A stretch of 64,000 bases of DNA from Marinomonas profundimaris (GCF_000508165.1 NZ_AYOZ01000001.1:310001-374000), one strand, 5' to 3'; shown: positions 47,930 through 57,340, counted from the stretch's first letter. Program-made: numbers and translations. Notes: generated by a model not told the origin, from the letters alone.

Positions 47930-48655
47930 ATGACACACTTAAGCGTTAACCTGAATAAAATTGGCTTGCTTCGAAATTCTCGAGGAAGAAATTACCCAAA
48001 TATGGTCGAGATGGCTGAGCGAACATTACAACTTGGTGCTTTTGGTATCACGATTCATCCAAGGCCTGACCAGCGTCACGCAACGTATCAAGATGCTCAT
48101 GATTTAAAAGACTTGCTAAAACGTTTTCCTGGCGCAGAATTGAACATTGAAGGTTTTCCAGATGCGCAATTTTTGGACGTCGTTTTGGAAGTAGAGCCAG
48201 ATCAATGCACGCTTGTTCCTGATGATCCGAATCAACTGACTTCTGACCATGGTTGGAACCTCGCACGAGATCAAGACGCTTTGCGCCCAGTGATTGCAAA
48301 ACTGAAAGCGAAAGGGATTCGTGTTGTGTTGTTTATGGATCCCGATGTTGAAAATATGGTATTGGCAAAGGACATCGGCGCAGATCGAGTTGAGCTTTAT
48401 ACGGAAGCATACGCGAATACGTATGGGAAGGACGGTTTTAGTGATGTGCTTGCGACGTATCAAGCGGCAGCTCAAGCAGCTCTGGATGCTGGCTTAGGAG
48501 TGAATGCAGGCCATGATTTGGATTTAAACAATGTTCAGACGTTGTGCGAGCAAGGGAAAATAACGGAAGTGTCGATAGGGCACGCGTTGACGGCTGAGGC
48601 ATTGGATCTTGGTTGGGATAATGTGGTGAAGGCCTACCTTGCCAAATTGTCTTGA
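47930..48655 (+). CDS. pdxJ: Pyridoxine 5'-phosphate synthase
   Basis: TIM-barrel enzyme joining deoxyxylulose phosphate with aminoacetone phosphate to form pyridoxine 5'-phosphate. 241 residues with the PdxJ marks VNLNKIGLLRNSRG, GITIHPRPDQRH (active site), LNIEGFP, CTLVPD and GLGVNAGHDLDLNN, ending EVSIGHAL. ATG 47930. Its last 17 bases overlap the frame of the DTW protein, so the two are linked. The recO neighbour common in other genera is absent. Confidence 0.96.
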   Translation: MTHLSVNLNKIGLLRNSRGRNYPNMVEMAERTLQLGAFGITIHPRPDQRHATYQDAHDLKDLLKRFPGAELNIEGFPDAQFLDVVLEVEPDQCTLVPDDPNQLTSDHGWNLARDQDALRPVIAKLKAKGIRVVLFMDPDVENMVLAKDIGADRVELYTEAYANTYGKDGFSDVLATYQAAAQAALDAGLGVNAGHDLDLNNVQTLCEQGKITEVSIGHALTAEALDLGWDNVVKAYLAKLS

Positions 48656-49262
48656 TGAACGTTCAGGTCAACGAGTTAGTAGAGCGGTTTGCGCAAACTG
48701 TGGCTTTCTACTGACTCAGTGCGTTTGCGAATGGATACCCGCGCTTTCTACGCGCTTAAAAATATTGATCGTACAAGACCCAAAAGAAGCGACGCACGCT
48801 AAGAATACTGTGCCATTATTATGTTTGGGGTTGGCATCAGTGACGTGCGTCTCAACGAATGATGTAGATGCCTTGCAATTATTGCTGATACAGAAAGACG
48901 CGGCAAAATGGCGATTGGTTTTTCCTTCGGATGACGCGATGCCCGTTGAGGCTATAACGGCGTCGGAAGCGAGTTGCATCGAAGGGCTAATTTTACTCGA
49001 TGCGACGTGGCGTAAGGCCAAAAAAATGTATTTGACGGAACCCTTGTTACACCGATTTGATGCGGTGTGTTTTTCACGGCCGCCGTCGGGGCAGTACAGT
49101 ATTCGAAAATCGCCAAGTGATGTGTCCTTGTCGACTCTAGAGGCGTGTGCTTATAGTATTGAGCAAGTGTCAGGCGAGAATATGCAGCCGTTACGAGCGT
49201 TCATGGTAGCGGCACAAGCGTGGCAATGGAGAAGGCAGCCACTGAGTCATCGTCATGATTGA
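48639..49262 (+). CDS. DTW domain protein, probable tRNA-uridine aminocarboxypropyltransferase
   Basis: A 207-residue member of the TapT/DTW family. N-terminal zinc-like cysteines (CANCGFLLTQCVC), then the eponymous motif as LDATWRKAKKM, and PLRAFMVAAQAWQW near the end. Family members add the acp group to U47 of tRNA using SAM; that function is assigned by homology. The only plausible start is TTG 48639, overlapping pdxJ, with GAAGG six bases upstream. Translational coupling to pdxJ is likely. Confidence 0.85.
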   Translation: MPNCLDERSGQRVSRAVCANCGFLLTQCVCEWIPALSTRLKILIVQDPKEATHAKNTVPLLCLGLASVTCVSTNDVDALQLLLIQKDAAKWRLVFPSDDAMPVEAITASEASCIEGLILLDATWRKAKKMYLTEPLLHRFDAVCFSRPPSGQYSIRKSPSDVSLSTLEACAYSIEQVSGENMQPLRAFMVAAQAWQWRRQPLSHRHD

Positions 49263-49319
49263 TCGCTTTTATAAACGTGTGGTCAATACGGTAAATTAAA
49301 ACAGAGATTAGAGCGTATT

Positions 49320-49613
49320 ATGAATAAGCAAACTGAAATTGAAGCCGCCGTTCTGCGTCGCCTTTTGAAGCACCTTGATGCTAATAAATCCGTACAGAAC
49401 ATTGATCTCATGAATTTGGCTGGCTTTTGTCGTAACTGTTTAAGTAAGTGGTATATGGCAGAAGCTGAGCAACAAGGTGAGAAAATAGAGTACGACGAGG
49501 CGCGAGAGTTTGTTTATGGTGAACCTTATGAGAGTTGGAAAAACAAGTATCAACCAAAAGCGACACCAGAGCAGTTGGCCGCTTTTGATGTAAAGTTTAA
49601 GTCTGATAAGTGA
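49320..49613 (+). CDS. DUF1244 family protein
   Basis: A 97-residue small protein of the DUF1244 family, with LLKHLDANKSVQNIDLMNLAGFCRNCLSKWY and Y-G-x-x-Y-x-x-W-K motifs. One Cys-x2-Cys pair (CRNC) is conserved. Function unknown. It lies 7 bases before lapG and could be co-transcribed with it. ATG 49320. Confidence 0.88.
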   Translation: MNKQTEIEAAVLRRLLKHLDANKSVQNIDLMNLAGFCRNCLSKWYMAEAEQQGEKIEYDEAREFVYGEPYESWKNKYQPKATPEQLAAFDVKFKSDK

Positions 49614-49620
49614 CGGTGAA

Positions 49621-50310
49621 ATGAAAAAACGACTCGGTTCGTTTTTTTTCTTTCTCAATAGCGCCAAACGTTGTGTTTGTGTGCTTATGGTCATGTGTTG
49701 CGTTTCGTCATTTTGGTTGTACGCGGATGTTTCATCAAAATATCGCACGTTGGCTAAACAAGCGGGTGCGGTGTATGGCGTTGGTGCAGAAAAACGTATT
49801 TTGGCTTGGCGCAGACTGGTTGACGAATCTAAATCCCTTTCCATTGTCGATCAACTCAAGAAGGTGAATGACTTCTTTAATCAAATGGAATTTGTTGACG
49901 ATATTAAACTGTGGGGCAAAGAAGATTATTGGGCGACGCCTATTGAATTTTTAGGGATGCAAGCGGGGGATTGTGAAGACTTTACCATCGCTAAATATTT
50001 TACCTTAAGAGAGCTGGGCGTGCCTGATGAAAAACTTCGACTGGTGTATGTTAAGGCGTTAAAGCTCAATCAGCATCATATGGTGTTGGCCTATTACCAC
50101 AAACCAACCTCTGTCCCTGTTTTGCTCGATAATCTTGATAAAGAATTAAAACCTGCGTCAAAGCGAAATGATTTGCTGCCCATTTATTCCTTTAATGCTG
50201 AAAATTTATGGCTTTCAAAAGAAAAAGGACGCGGTGTGTTGGTAGGGGGCTCATCACGATTGAGCTTATGGACAGATTTAAATAATCGACTTAATACGAT
50301 TACAAATTAG
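49621..50310 (+). CDS. lapG: LapG-like periplasmic cysteine protease
   Basis: Cleaves the N-terminus of a LapA-type adhesin to release biofilm cells when c-di-GMP is low. 229 residues: one N-terminal membrane/signal segment (about 15-36), then a transglutaminase-like (BTLCP) domain. The catalytic triad is Cys118 (AGDCEDF), His153 (HHMVLAYY) and Asp170 (LLDNL). The Ca-binding Asp and Glu that flank the Cys in LapG (Asp117, Glu119) are present. It sits directly before lapD, the usual order. The start is ATG 49621. Confidence 0.93.
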   Translation: MKKRLGSFFFFLNSAKRCVCVLMVMCCVSSFWLYADVSSKYRTLAKQAGAVYGVGAEKRILAWRRLVDESKSLSIVDQLKKVNDFFNQMEFVDDIKLWGKEDYWATPIEFLGMQAGDCEDFTIAKYFTLRELGVPDEKLRLVYVKALKLNQHHMVLAYYHKPTSVPVLLDNLDKELKPASKRNDLLPIYSFNAENLWLSKEKGRGVLVGGSSRLSLWTDLNNRLNTITN

Positions 50311-50320
50311 GAGAACATAG

Positions 50321-52273
50321 ATGACATTGTTCCGCCAATTAATGATAACGATTATCGCCATATTTTCATTGATGCTTGCTGTTGTAATGGGCATCAACTT
50401 TAACACCACTAAAGGCTATTTAATCGGGCAGCTGGAATCTACCACTCAGGATTCCGCAACATCATTAAGTATGTCCGTGTCGGATTTTATGGCGTTAGAA
50501 GATTATGCGTCTGTAGAAAGCAGTATTAATGCGGTATTCGACAGTGGCTATTTCTCTGAGGTGAAAATCCATGTTTATGATAATGACCAAGATATTGCTC
50601 GCGCCAATGAAACCAAAATTGACGGTGTGCCGAGTTGGTTTATTGATCTCATCGATTTTAAAGTCCCTGTGGCCAAAGCTGTAATCTCAAATGGCTGGAG
50701 TGAGCTAGGGCAGGTCTACATTACCGGCAGCGCAGGCTATGGTTATAACCAACTTTGGTTGGCAACGCGTGATTTGTTAGTGTCATTTTTTATCATCGGT
50801 TCGATTACGCTTATTTTGGGCAGTATCGCGTTACGCTATTTATTTAGACCGTTGGCAGAGCTTGAAAAGCAAGCCGAAGCAATCCAGCAGCGTCGATTTA
50901 TCGAAATGATTAAGGTTCCAAAAACAAGGGAGCTGAAATCCGTTGTGCTGTCTATGAACCGAATGGCTGAAAAGCTGAAAAAAGAGTTTGCGTCGGAAGT
51001 CGAAACGGCTCAATGGCTTCAAGCTAAAGCGTTTAAAGATCCTGTCAGTGGTCTGGGAAATCGACATTTTTTTGAAAATCAGATGAAGTCACACTTTTCA
51101 GAACGAGAGCGCGGTGTGGATGGGTTGGTTTTGATCAGTCTTGCTGATTTGGCGAAATTGAATAATGAACGTGGTTATGAATCTGCCGATATGTTCATTC
51201 AATCTGCAGCTGACATATTGGCGAAGAAAGTCGCGACCATTTCTTCTTATACGACATTGGCTCGTTTGTCTGGTGCGGATTTTGTACTGCTGGTGCCAAA
51301 TTTCGATCACAGTCAGCTGCAACAAGTAGTTGAAGAAATTATGGTCGAGTTGATGGATTTGAATGTTGGCAGTATCAGCTATTCAGAATCGGTAGCCAAT
51401 ATCGGGGCAGTTACTATTGATGGCTCTGTCGTTCGTTCCAATGCGATGTCACAAGCGGATGCCGCATTGCGTGAAGCAAAGCGTGAAGGGAGCAATACCA
51501 GTAAGGTTTTTGATCTTAATATGGGGCAAAATCTGTCGATTAGCCGTACCGCTTGGAAAGAAATTTTGGAATCTGCGATCCAACATCGCGCTTTCAAACT
51601 TAAGAAGCAAAAGGTCGTGACGATCATTGGTGATACTCCTTCGATGTTGCATGAAGAGGTATTTATGGGGTTGGATCACGCGGGTAAAAACTACCATGCT
51701 GGGTACTTTATAGGATTGGCTGAACAGTTTGATTTGGCGAGTCAAATAGATCAGGTGATTATTGGGCGAGTGATTGAGTATATTAAATCTAGACCGGTGG
51801 ATGTTCCTTTGACGGTGAATTTATCCGCATCGTCTTATGCGAAACCCGCGTTCATTGAATGGTTAGGTAAAACGCTAAACAGTTTGACGCCGGATATTAA
51901 GAGCAAACTGATGTTTGAAATTTCGGAGCAGAGTGTTTTGCTGGAAGAAGAACAGTCAAATGCGTTGGCTCAGATGCTTAAAACACAGCGTGTTATATTT
52001 GGTATTGATAATGTTGGTAAGCAATTCTCAGCGTTCCAGTATTTGCAAACGCTGATGCCAGATTATGTCAAAGTCGATTCATCCTACACTCGTATGGCGG
52101 CAGGCAAGGAATCTGAGTCCTTCTTTATGCACACCTTGTGTAAGATGTTTAATAGTTTGCATATTGAAGTAATTGCAACGGGCATTGAAAACGACAAGCA
52201 ATTAATGGCATTAAAGCGCTTTGATGTTGCTGGTGGGCAAGGGTTTGTCATTGGCCGAGCCCAAGAAATGTAG
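50321..52273 (+). CDS. lapD: LapD-like c-di-GMP receptor
   Basis: Inner-membrane receptor that sequesters LapG when c-di-GMP is bound. 650 residues: TM1 (about 7-27), a periplasmic output domain (LapD/MoxY N type), TM2 (about 147-170), HAMP, a degenerate GGDEF (GGDEF replaced by SGADF; no catalytic acids) and a degenerate EAL (EVFMG in place of E-A-L; C-terminal GGQGFVIG retained). The lack of both catalytic motifs fits LapD as a sensor rather than an enzyme. Ten bases after lapG. Confidence 0.94.
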   Translation: MTLFRQLMITIIAIFSLMLAVVMGINFNTTKGYLIGQLESTTQDSATSLSMSVSDFMALEDYASVESSINAVFDSGYFSEVKIHVYDNDQDIARANETKIDGVPSWFIDLIDFKVPVAKAVISNGWSELGQVYITGSAGYGYNQLWLATRDLLVSFFIIGSITLILGSIALRYLFRPLAELEKQAEAIQQRRFIEMIKVPKTRELKSVVLSMNRMAEKLKKEFASEVETAQWLQAKAFKDPVSGLGNRHFFENQMKSHFSERERGVDGLVLISLADLAKLNNERGYESADMFIQSAADILAKKVATISSYTTLARLSGADFVLLVPNFDHSQLQQVVEEIMVELMDLNVGSISYSESVANIGAVTIDGSVVRSNAMSQADAALREAKREGSNTSKVFDLNMGQNLSISRTAWKEILESAIQHRAFKLKKQKVVTIIGDTPSMLHEEVFMGLDHAGKNYHAGYFIGLAEQFDLASQIDQVIIGRVIEYIKSRPVDVPLTVNLSASSYAKPAFIEWLGKTLNSLTPDIKSKLMFEISEQSVLLEEEQSNALAQMLKTQRVIFGIDNVGKQFSAFQYLQTLMPDYVKVDSSYTRMAAGKESESFFMHTLCKMFNSLHIEVIATGIENDKQLMALKRFDVAGGQGFVIGRAQEM

Positions 52274-52317
52274 GGAAGGGGAGGCTACCTGCTCTTGCTT
52301 GACTAAAAGCAAGAGCA

Positions 52318-52686
52318 TCAAATTAAAGAATCACTGTCGCCTTCCGCTTTATGGGGATCTACCATCAGGCTATCATCCTGGCCATTATGTACACCACGAA
52401 CCCACTTTCTGCTCAGTAACTTTTTCTGCGCCGCCATCGGCAATTCCGTAAATTGTATCAGACGCTTTTCAGATAAAAGGTCAATGAGATCTTCTAAAAT
52501 TCGCATCATATCGCTGTCTGAATTGGTCAGCATGTCCTGTGTGCTTTTGCTTGATGTGGTGAATTTATTTTCTAATAGCTTCGCAACCGTCGGTTCGTTG
52601 GGCGCCACCAATAATGAGTATTCGTCTGAATGGGATGTAGCGACATCCACAATCTCACCATTTTCGTTGACTTTTGCGTATAGCAT
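52318..52686 (-). CDS. Conserved protein of unknown function in the lap cluster
   Basis: A 122-residue acidic protein. It reads like the family named misleadingly tryptophan synthase subunit beta-like in Pseudomonas: MLYAKVNENGEIVDVATS at the start, then SDMMRILEDLIDLLSEKRLIQFTELPMAAQKKLLSR, and a divergent tail. It has no enzymatic motif. The function is unknown and the annotation should not be taken as an enzyme. It is transcribed against the flow of the lap genes, between lapD and lapB. ATG 52686. Confidence 0.68.
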   Translation of the reverse strand: MLYAKVNENGEIVDVATSHSDEYSLLVAPNEPTVAKLLENKFTTSSKSTQDMLTNSDSDMMRILEDLIDLLSEKRLIQFTELPMAAQKKLLSRKWVRGVHNGQDDSLMVDPHKAEGDSDSLI

Positions 52687-52833
52687 GTTGATTTCCTTCT
52701 ATGTTTCAATTTGTACTAAGGCTATTAGTTCGCTTCACATATTACCTAATAAACACTATTCTAGACTATAGTTGTAGCCATTGTATTGTTGGTTTGTAAA
52801 TCAGATTTTCGGTTGTTTAGGAGAAAATAGAGT

Positions 52834-55122
52834 ATGTCTGACTCTGATCGTTCAGAACAGAACTCTTCGTCACCTGTAGGAAGTAAGTCACACGATGAAA
52901 GTGACATTATCAATGAGTCTGGCGAAGAGATAATGGAAGAACTAAAAGGAGATGACTCTGGAAATGTTGGTCCACAATGGAATACGCATGACACAACACT
53001 AGAATATCCAAACCCTCTATTAGATTGCCTCGTTCTTTTAAGTAAATACTTTCACAATCCTTATACTGCGGACGGAATTGCTGCGGGCTTACCTATCACA
53101 AATAATGCCATGACACCGGAGCTCTTTCAGCGAGCTTCACAACGTATTGGCATTAGCTCGCGCTTTGTTAAGCGAGCATTAAAGAAAGTTCCAAATATGG
53201 TGCTTCCTGCTGTGCTTTTATTGGAAGACAAACAAGCGTGTATTTTATTAGAAGTAGACAGCGTTAAAGGGGTCGCTAAAGTGCTTCAGCCTGAGTCCGG
53301 TGAGGGTGAAGTGTTGCTGTCACTGGCCGATCTGAATGCGATTTATACTGGGTACTGTTTTTTTGTTCGCCCCTTGTATCAGTTTGATAAACGTTCTGAA
53401 AAAAGCAATGAAGAAGAGTTGAAAAAAGGCCACTGGTTTTGGGGAACCGTTTCTGGTTCTTGGCGTATATATCGCGACGTTTTTATTGCTTCATTGCTCA
53501 TTAATATTTTTGCGGTCGCGAGTCCGCTTTTTGTGATGAACGTCTATGACCGGGTCGTGCCAAATAACGCGTTTGATACATTGTGGGTCTTGGCTATTGG
53601 GGCAGCGGTGGTGTATTTGTTCGACTTTTTATTGCGAATGCTTCGCGCTTATTTTATTGATATTGCAGGCAAGAAATCGGATATTTTGATATCGGCCACG
53701 ATTTTTGCCAAGGTAAATAACATCACCATGGCGTCTCGACCAAAATCGGTTGGCGCCTTTGCAAAAAACCTTCAAGAATTCGAAAGTATCCGAGACTTTA
53801 TTACGTCAGCCTCTATCACGACCTTAGTTGACATTCCCTTTATGTTTTTGATTATTGGGGTTATTTGGCTGATTGGTGGTCCTGTGGGCTACATTCCAAT
53901 CGTGACCATTGCGTTGATTGTTTTATACAGCATCATTATTCAAATACCTTTGCGCCGTTCAATAGAGGAAGGTCAAAAAACCGCGTCGCAGAAAAATGCG
54001 GTGTTGATTGAAAGTCTTTATAACGCGGAAAGCGTCAAATTGAATAATGCTGAAGGGGTTTTTCAGCAACAATGGGAAAATGCCGTTGGTAATATCGCAG
54101 ACTGGGGGGTGAAAACACGTCAGCTGTCACAATCCTCTTCCTCCTTTGCTATGGTGGCACAGCAGTTAACGACGGTGATTATTGTTATTGTTGGCGTTTA
54201 TCAGATATCGGAAGGCAACATGAGTATGGGGGCTTTAGTGGCTTCTGTGATGTTAACCGGTCGAGCGCTTGGGCCAATGGCGCAGGTAGCGAGTTTGGCG
54301 ACGCGTTATAACCAAGCAAAATCGGCGTTTACTTCCTTGAATGAAATTATGGCGTCGCCGGTAGAAAAACCGGATAACGTTAAGTTTGTGCATCGTCCCT
54401 TGTTTAAAGGGGACTTTCAATTTGAAGCGGTTAATTTTTCTTATCCTGATCAAGAGCAGGCAGCGGTCAGCGCCATTAATATTAATATTAAGCAGGGTGA
54501 AAAAGTCGCGATTATTGGTCGAATTGGCTCAGGAAAATCGACCCTAGGGAAATTGATGACAGGGCTTTATACACCAGACAGTGGAGCCCTAAGGATTGAT
54601 GGCGTGGATTTACGTCAAGTAAATCCAACCGATTTACGACGTAATATCGGTTCTGTTTCGCAAGATGTTAATTTATTTTACGGTTCCATAAAGGACAATA
54701 TCGTAATGGGTGTTCCGTATATGGAAGACGATGCCATCATTCGTGCGGCGGATTTGTCTGGTGTGTCGGAGTTTGCAAATCGCAAGCCAAGCGGGTTGGA
54801 CAGCATGGTAGGAGAGCGAGGTATGTTGCTTTCAGGTGGTCAGCGTCAAAGTATTGCGATTGCTAGGGCGTTGTTATTTGATCCACCCATTCTGATCTTG
54901 GACGAGCCCACGGCGTCCATGGACAATACAACAGAATCGCGAATGAAGCGCCGCTTAATAGAAGGCGTGAAGAACAAGACGTTAATATTGATTACTCACA
55001 AGGCCTCAATGCTCGATATGGTCGATCGTATTATTGTTATGGATAATGGCCGCTTGATTGCGGATGGCCCAAAGGCGCAAGTGCACGAAGCATTGCGTCA
55101 AGGCAAGCTGAAGGTCAGTTAA
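52834..55122 (+). CDS. lapB: Type I secretion ABC transporter (LapB-like)
   Basis: Inner-membrane ATPase/permease that exports a large RTX-type adhesin. 762 residues: an unusually acidic N-terminus (~50 residues), a C39-like domain (about 60-180) lacking a credible catalytic Cys-His pair, a membrane domain with six segments, and an ATPase with Walker A IGRIGSGKST, signature LSGGQRQS and Walker B LILDEPTASMD. The degenerate C39-like domain fits RTX substrates without a cleaved leader. ATG 52834, three bases from lapC. Confidence 0.93.
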   Translation: MSDSDRSEQNSSSPVGSKSHDESDIINESGEEIMEELKGDDSGNVGPQWNTHDTTLEYPNPLLDCLVLLSKYFHNPYTADGIAAGLPITNNAMTPELFQRASQRIGISSRFVKRALKKVPNMVLPAVLLLEDKQACILLEVDSVKGVAKVLQPESGEGEVLLSLADLNAIYTGYCFFVRPLYQFDKRSEKSNEEELKKGHWFWGTVSGSWRIYRDVFIASLLINIFAVASPLFVMNVYDRVVPNNAFDTLWVLAIGAAVVYLFDFLLRMLRAYFIDIAGKKSDILISATIFAKVNNITMASRPKSVGAFAKNLQEFESIRDFITSASITTLVDIPFMFLIIGVIWLIGGPVGYIPIVTIALIVLYSIIIQIPLRRSIEEGQKTASQKNAVLIESLYNAESVKLNNAEGVFQQQWENAVGNIADWGVKTRQLSQSSSSFAMVAQQLTTVIIVIVGVYQISEGNMSMGALVASVMLTGRALGPMAQVASLATRYNQAKSAFTSLNEIMASPVEKPDNVKFVHRPLFKGDFQFEAVNFSYPDQEQAAVSAININIKQGEKVAIIGRIGSGKSTLGKLMTGLYTPDSGALRIDGVDLRQVNPTDLRRNIGSVSQDVNLFYGSIKDNIVMGVPYMEDDAIIRAADLSGVSEFANRKPSGLDSMVGERGMLLSGGQRQSIAIARALLFDPPILILDEPTASMDNTTESRMKRRLIEGVKNKTLILITHKASMLDMVDRIIVMDNGRLIADGPKAQVHEALRQGKLKVS

Positions 55123-55124
55123 TT

Positions 55125-56456
55125 ATGAGTAACAAAAACCAAATTTCACAAGATGATTTAGAGTATTTGACCGACCGTAATGCTGCGTTAATGTTAAAAA
55201 CCCCACGAGGTGGACGAATTATCTTGTGGGTTATTTTTGTTTTTGTCGCGGTTGCGTTGGTGTGGGCAAATTATACGTCGCTGGATGAGGTAACGGTTGG
55301 AGAAGGTAAGGTCATTCCTTCCAGTCAAGTGCAGCAGATACAGAATCTTGAAGGTGGTATTTTAAAAGAGATCAACGTGCAAGTTGGTCAGGTTGTCGAT
55401 AGTGGTCAGATATTAATGACCATTGAGAATACGGAAGCCTTGTCATCATTGCGTGAGCAGCAAGCAGAGTTTATTAATTTACAGGTTCGTGCGACGCGTC
55501 TACAGGCCGAATCTTATGGTGTGACACCGGAATTCGAGGAAAGCGCCAAGGAAGAATATCCTCTGGTGGTGAATCGAGAGTTGGATTTATACAAGAATCG
55601 ATTGGAGTCGTTGCGTACGAACCAAGCAGGTTTCCAGCAGCAAATTGAGCAAAGAAAACAAGAAATTGTTGAGCAGCAAGCTAAGTTAGATAATTTAAAA
55701 CAGAGTTATGTCTTTTCGAAAGAAGAATTGGATTTAACTCGGCCTGCTTTTGAGCAAGGCGCGGTATCGAGAGTTGAGCTGTTGCAATTGGAACGCCAGG
55801 TGAATCAATTGAAAGGGGATTTGGACGCTACTCAATTAGCGATTCCGCGTGCTCGTTCTGCCTTGAAAGAAGCACAAAGTAAACTCGAAGAAAGTGATGC
55901 TCAGTTTCGGGTGGATGCTCAAGAGGACTTAACGAGCGTGAAAAGTAAGTTAGATCAACTGCGTGAGACCAGTGTCTCTCTTCAAGATAAAGTGTCTAGA
56001 ACACAGGTTAGGTCGCCGTTAAAAGGCATCGTGAAACAAATCCAGTTAAATACGGTCGGTGGTGTTATTAAGCCGGGTATGAATTTGATGGAAATAGTCC
56101 CGATTGAAGATTCCTTGTTAATTGAAGCGAAAGTTCGACCAGAAAATATTGGTTTTATACAGCCTAAGTTTAGCGCCGTCGTAAAACTATCTGCTTACGA
56201 CTTTGCTATTTTTGGTGGTCTGCATGGCGTAGTGGAAAATATTAGTGCGGATACTATTCTTGATGAAGAAGGGAATAGCTTTTATCTGGTTCGTGTTAGA
56301 ACCGATAAAAATTACCTAGGAACGGAGAAGGCACCATTGCCTATTATTCCAGGTATGCAAGCGACAGTGGATATTATTACAGGCAAAAAGACGCTTTTGG
56401 ATTACCTATTAAAGCCCATTTTAAAGGCGCAGCAGAATGCGCTTCGTGAGCGGTAA
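55125..56456 (+). CDS. lapC: Type I secretion membrane-fusion protein (LapC-like)
   Basis: HlyD-type periplasmic adaptor bridging LapB to an outer-membrane TolC-like channel. 443 residues: an N-terminal membrane segment (about 30-50), a lipoyl-like half domain, a long coiled-coil hairpin (about 110-290, with many Gln/Glu/Lys heptads), and a C-terminal beta domain ending with the membrane-fusion signature PIIPGMQATVDIITGKK. Three bases after lapB. The outer-membrane LapE/TolC is not in this window. Confidence 0.93.
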   Translation: MSNKNQISQDDLEYLTDRNAALMLKTPRGGRIILWVIFVFVAVALVWANYTSLDEVTVGEGKVIPSSQVQQIQNLEGGILKEINVQVGQVVDSGQILMTIENTEALSSLREQQAEFINLQVRATRLQAESYGVTPEFEESAKEEYPLVVNRELDLYKNRLESLRTNQAGFQQQIEQRKQEIVEQQAKLDNLKQSYVFSKEELDLTRPAFEQGAVSRVELLQLERQVNQLKGDLDATQLAIPRARSALKEAQSKLEESDAQFRVDAQEDLTSVKSKLDQLRETSVSLQDKVSRTQVRSPLKGIVKQIQLNTVGGVIKPGMNLMEIVPIEDSLLIEAKVRPENIGFIQPKFSAVVKLSAYDFAIFGGLHGVVENISADTILDEEGNSFYLVRVRTDKNYLGTEKAPLPIIPGMQATVDIITGKKTLLDYLLKPILKAQQNALRER

Positions 56457-56483
56457 TTACAAAAAAATCTTTAGGAGTGCAGA

Positions 56484-56516
56484 CGAGTAACAAATGTTAA
56501 CACTTCGGTTTTTTTT
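56484..56516 (+). terminator. Terminator after lapC
   Basis: CGAGTAAC pairs imperfectly with GTTA..CTTCG (one bulge) around AAAT, followed by GTTTTTTTT. Confidence 0.45.
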
Positions 56517-56555
56517 GCTGGTTAGAATAGTTGGGTTGCACTTGATAAAACGAGA

Positions 56556-57197
56556 TTGATATTGAAAATTTTGTGTTGGAATACAGATGACGCGGTATGG
56601 GAACATTGGAATCAAGTGGTTGGTGATGCAGAATCATTGGTTCGTGTTGAGCGTTTAGAAGATGTCTATGATGCATTTAAAGCTGCTTCGGCCGTGTTTA
56701 AATATTGCTTTATTTATTTAGAAGATCAGTCATTTTCAACGCAAGTTGAAGATGTGGTTGCATTGCGTTCGAGGTACCCAAACCAAAAAATCATCGTATT
56801 TCCTAATCAAACAAGCCAGGCCGCAGCGCTCAGACTTTTTTCTGCTGGTGTCAGTGGGCAATGCGCTCCTTATATTGGTAAAGAGCAATTAAAACTTGTG
56901 TTGTCTGTGGTTGATTCGGGTGAAATTTGGGGTGGGAAAGTTTTCATCCAACAACTTATTCAACAGTCGGCGCTTACGGCAAAAACCTATGATAGTGAAC
57001 TGGCTACCTTATCAGAAAGGGAGTTGAGCGTGACGCAGCTTATTGCAAAAGGTTGGCCTAATAAGCAGATAGCACTTGAAATGGACATTACCGAGCGTAC
57101 TGTGAAAGCACACTTAACGTCTATTTTTAAAAAAACCAATACCAAGGATCGATTGGCTTTGGCGTTACTTGCGAAAAGTTACAACACCACGCTCTAA
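56556..57197 (+). CDS. LuxR-type transcription regulator with degenerate receiver
   Basis: 213 residues: a receiver-like N-terminal domain (1-~120) without a convincing phospho-Asp (YLEDQ is at the usual place) and a LuxR/NarL HTH domain (~145-208; LSERELSVTQLIAKGWPNKQIALEMDITERTVKAHLTSIFKK). It is probably controlled in a non-phosphorylation manner or by dimer contacts. Start is TTG 56556 or TTG 56562; no good ATG exists. It lies 100 bases after lapC and its own promoter is not clear. A link to adhesin control is suggested only by position. Confidence 0.8.
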   Translation: MILKILCWNTDDAVWEHWNQVVGDAESLVRVERLEDVYDAFKAASAVFKYCFIYLEDQSFSTQVEDVVALRSRYPNQKIIVFPNQTSQAAALRLFSAGVSGQCAPYIGKEQLKLVLSVVDSGEIWGGKVFIQQLIQQSALTAKTYDSELATLSERELSVTQLIAKGWPNKQIALEMDITERTVKAHLTSIFKKTNTKDRLALALLAKSYNTTL

Positions 57198-57285
57198 TAT
57201 AAGCCGTTAGAAAGTGTTCTCTTGCACCTTTTTTGGTCGCTTCTGATTTTTATTTTATTCCTATTCTTCCTTTCTGTTCTCGAAT

Positions 57286-57317
57286 AGCCTCTTAATGAGG
57301 CTTTCTGATGTTTTTTT
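57286..57317 (+). terminator. Terminator after the LuxR-type gene
   Basis: AGCCTC-TTAAT-GAGGCT (57286-57302) stem, then TTCTGATG and a seven-T run. Confidence 0.5.
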
Positions 57318-57340
57318 CATTCATTATTTGTGTGCCGAAA

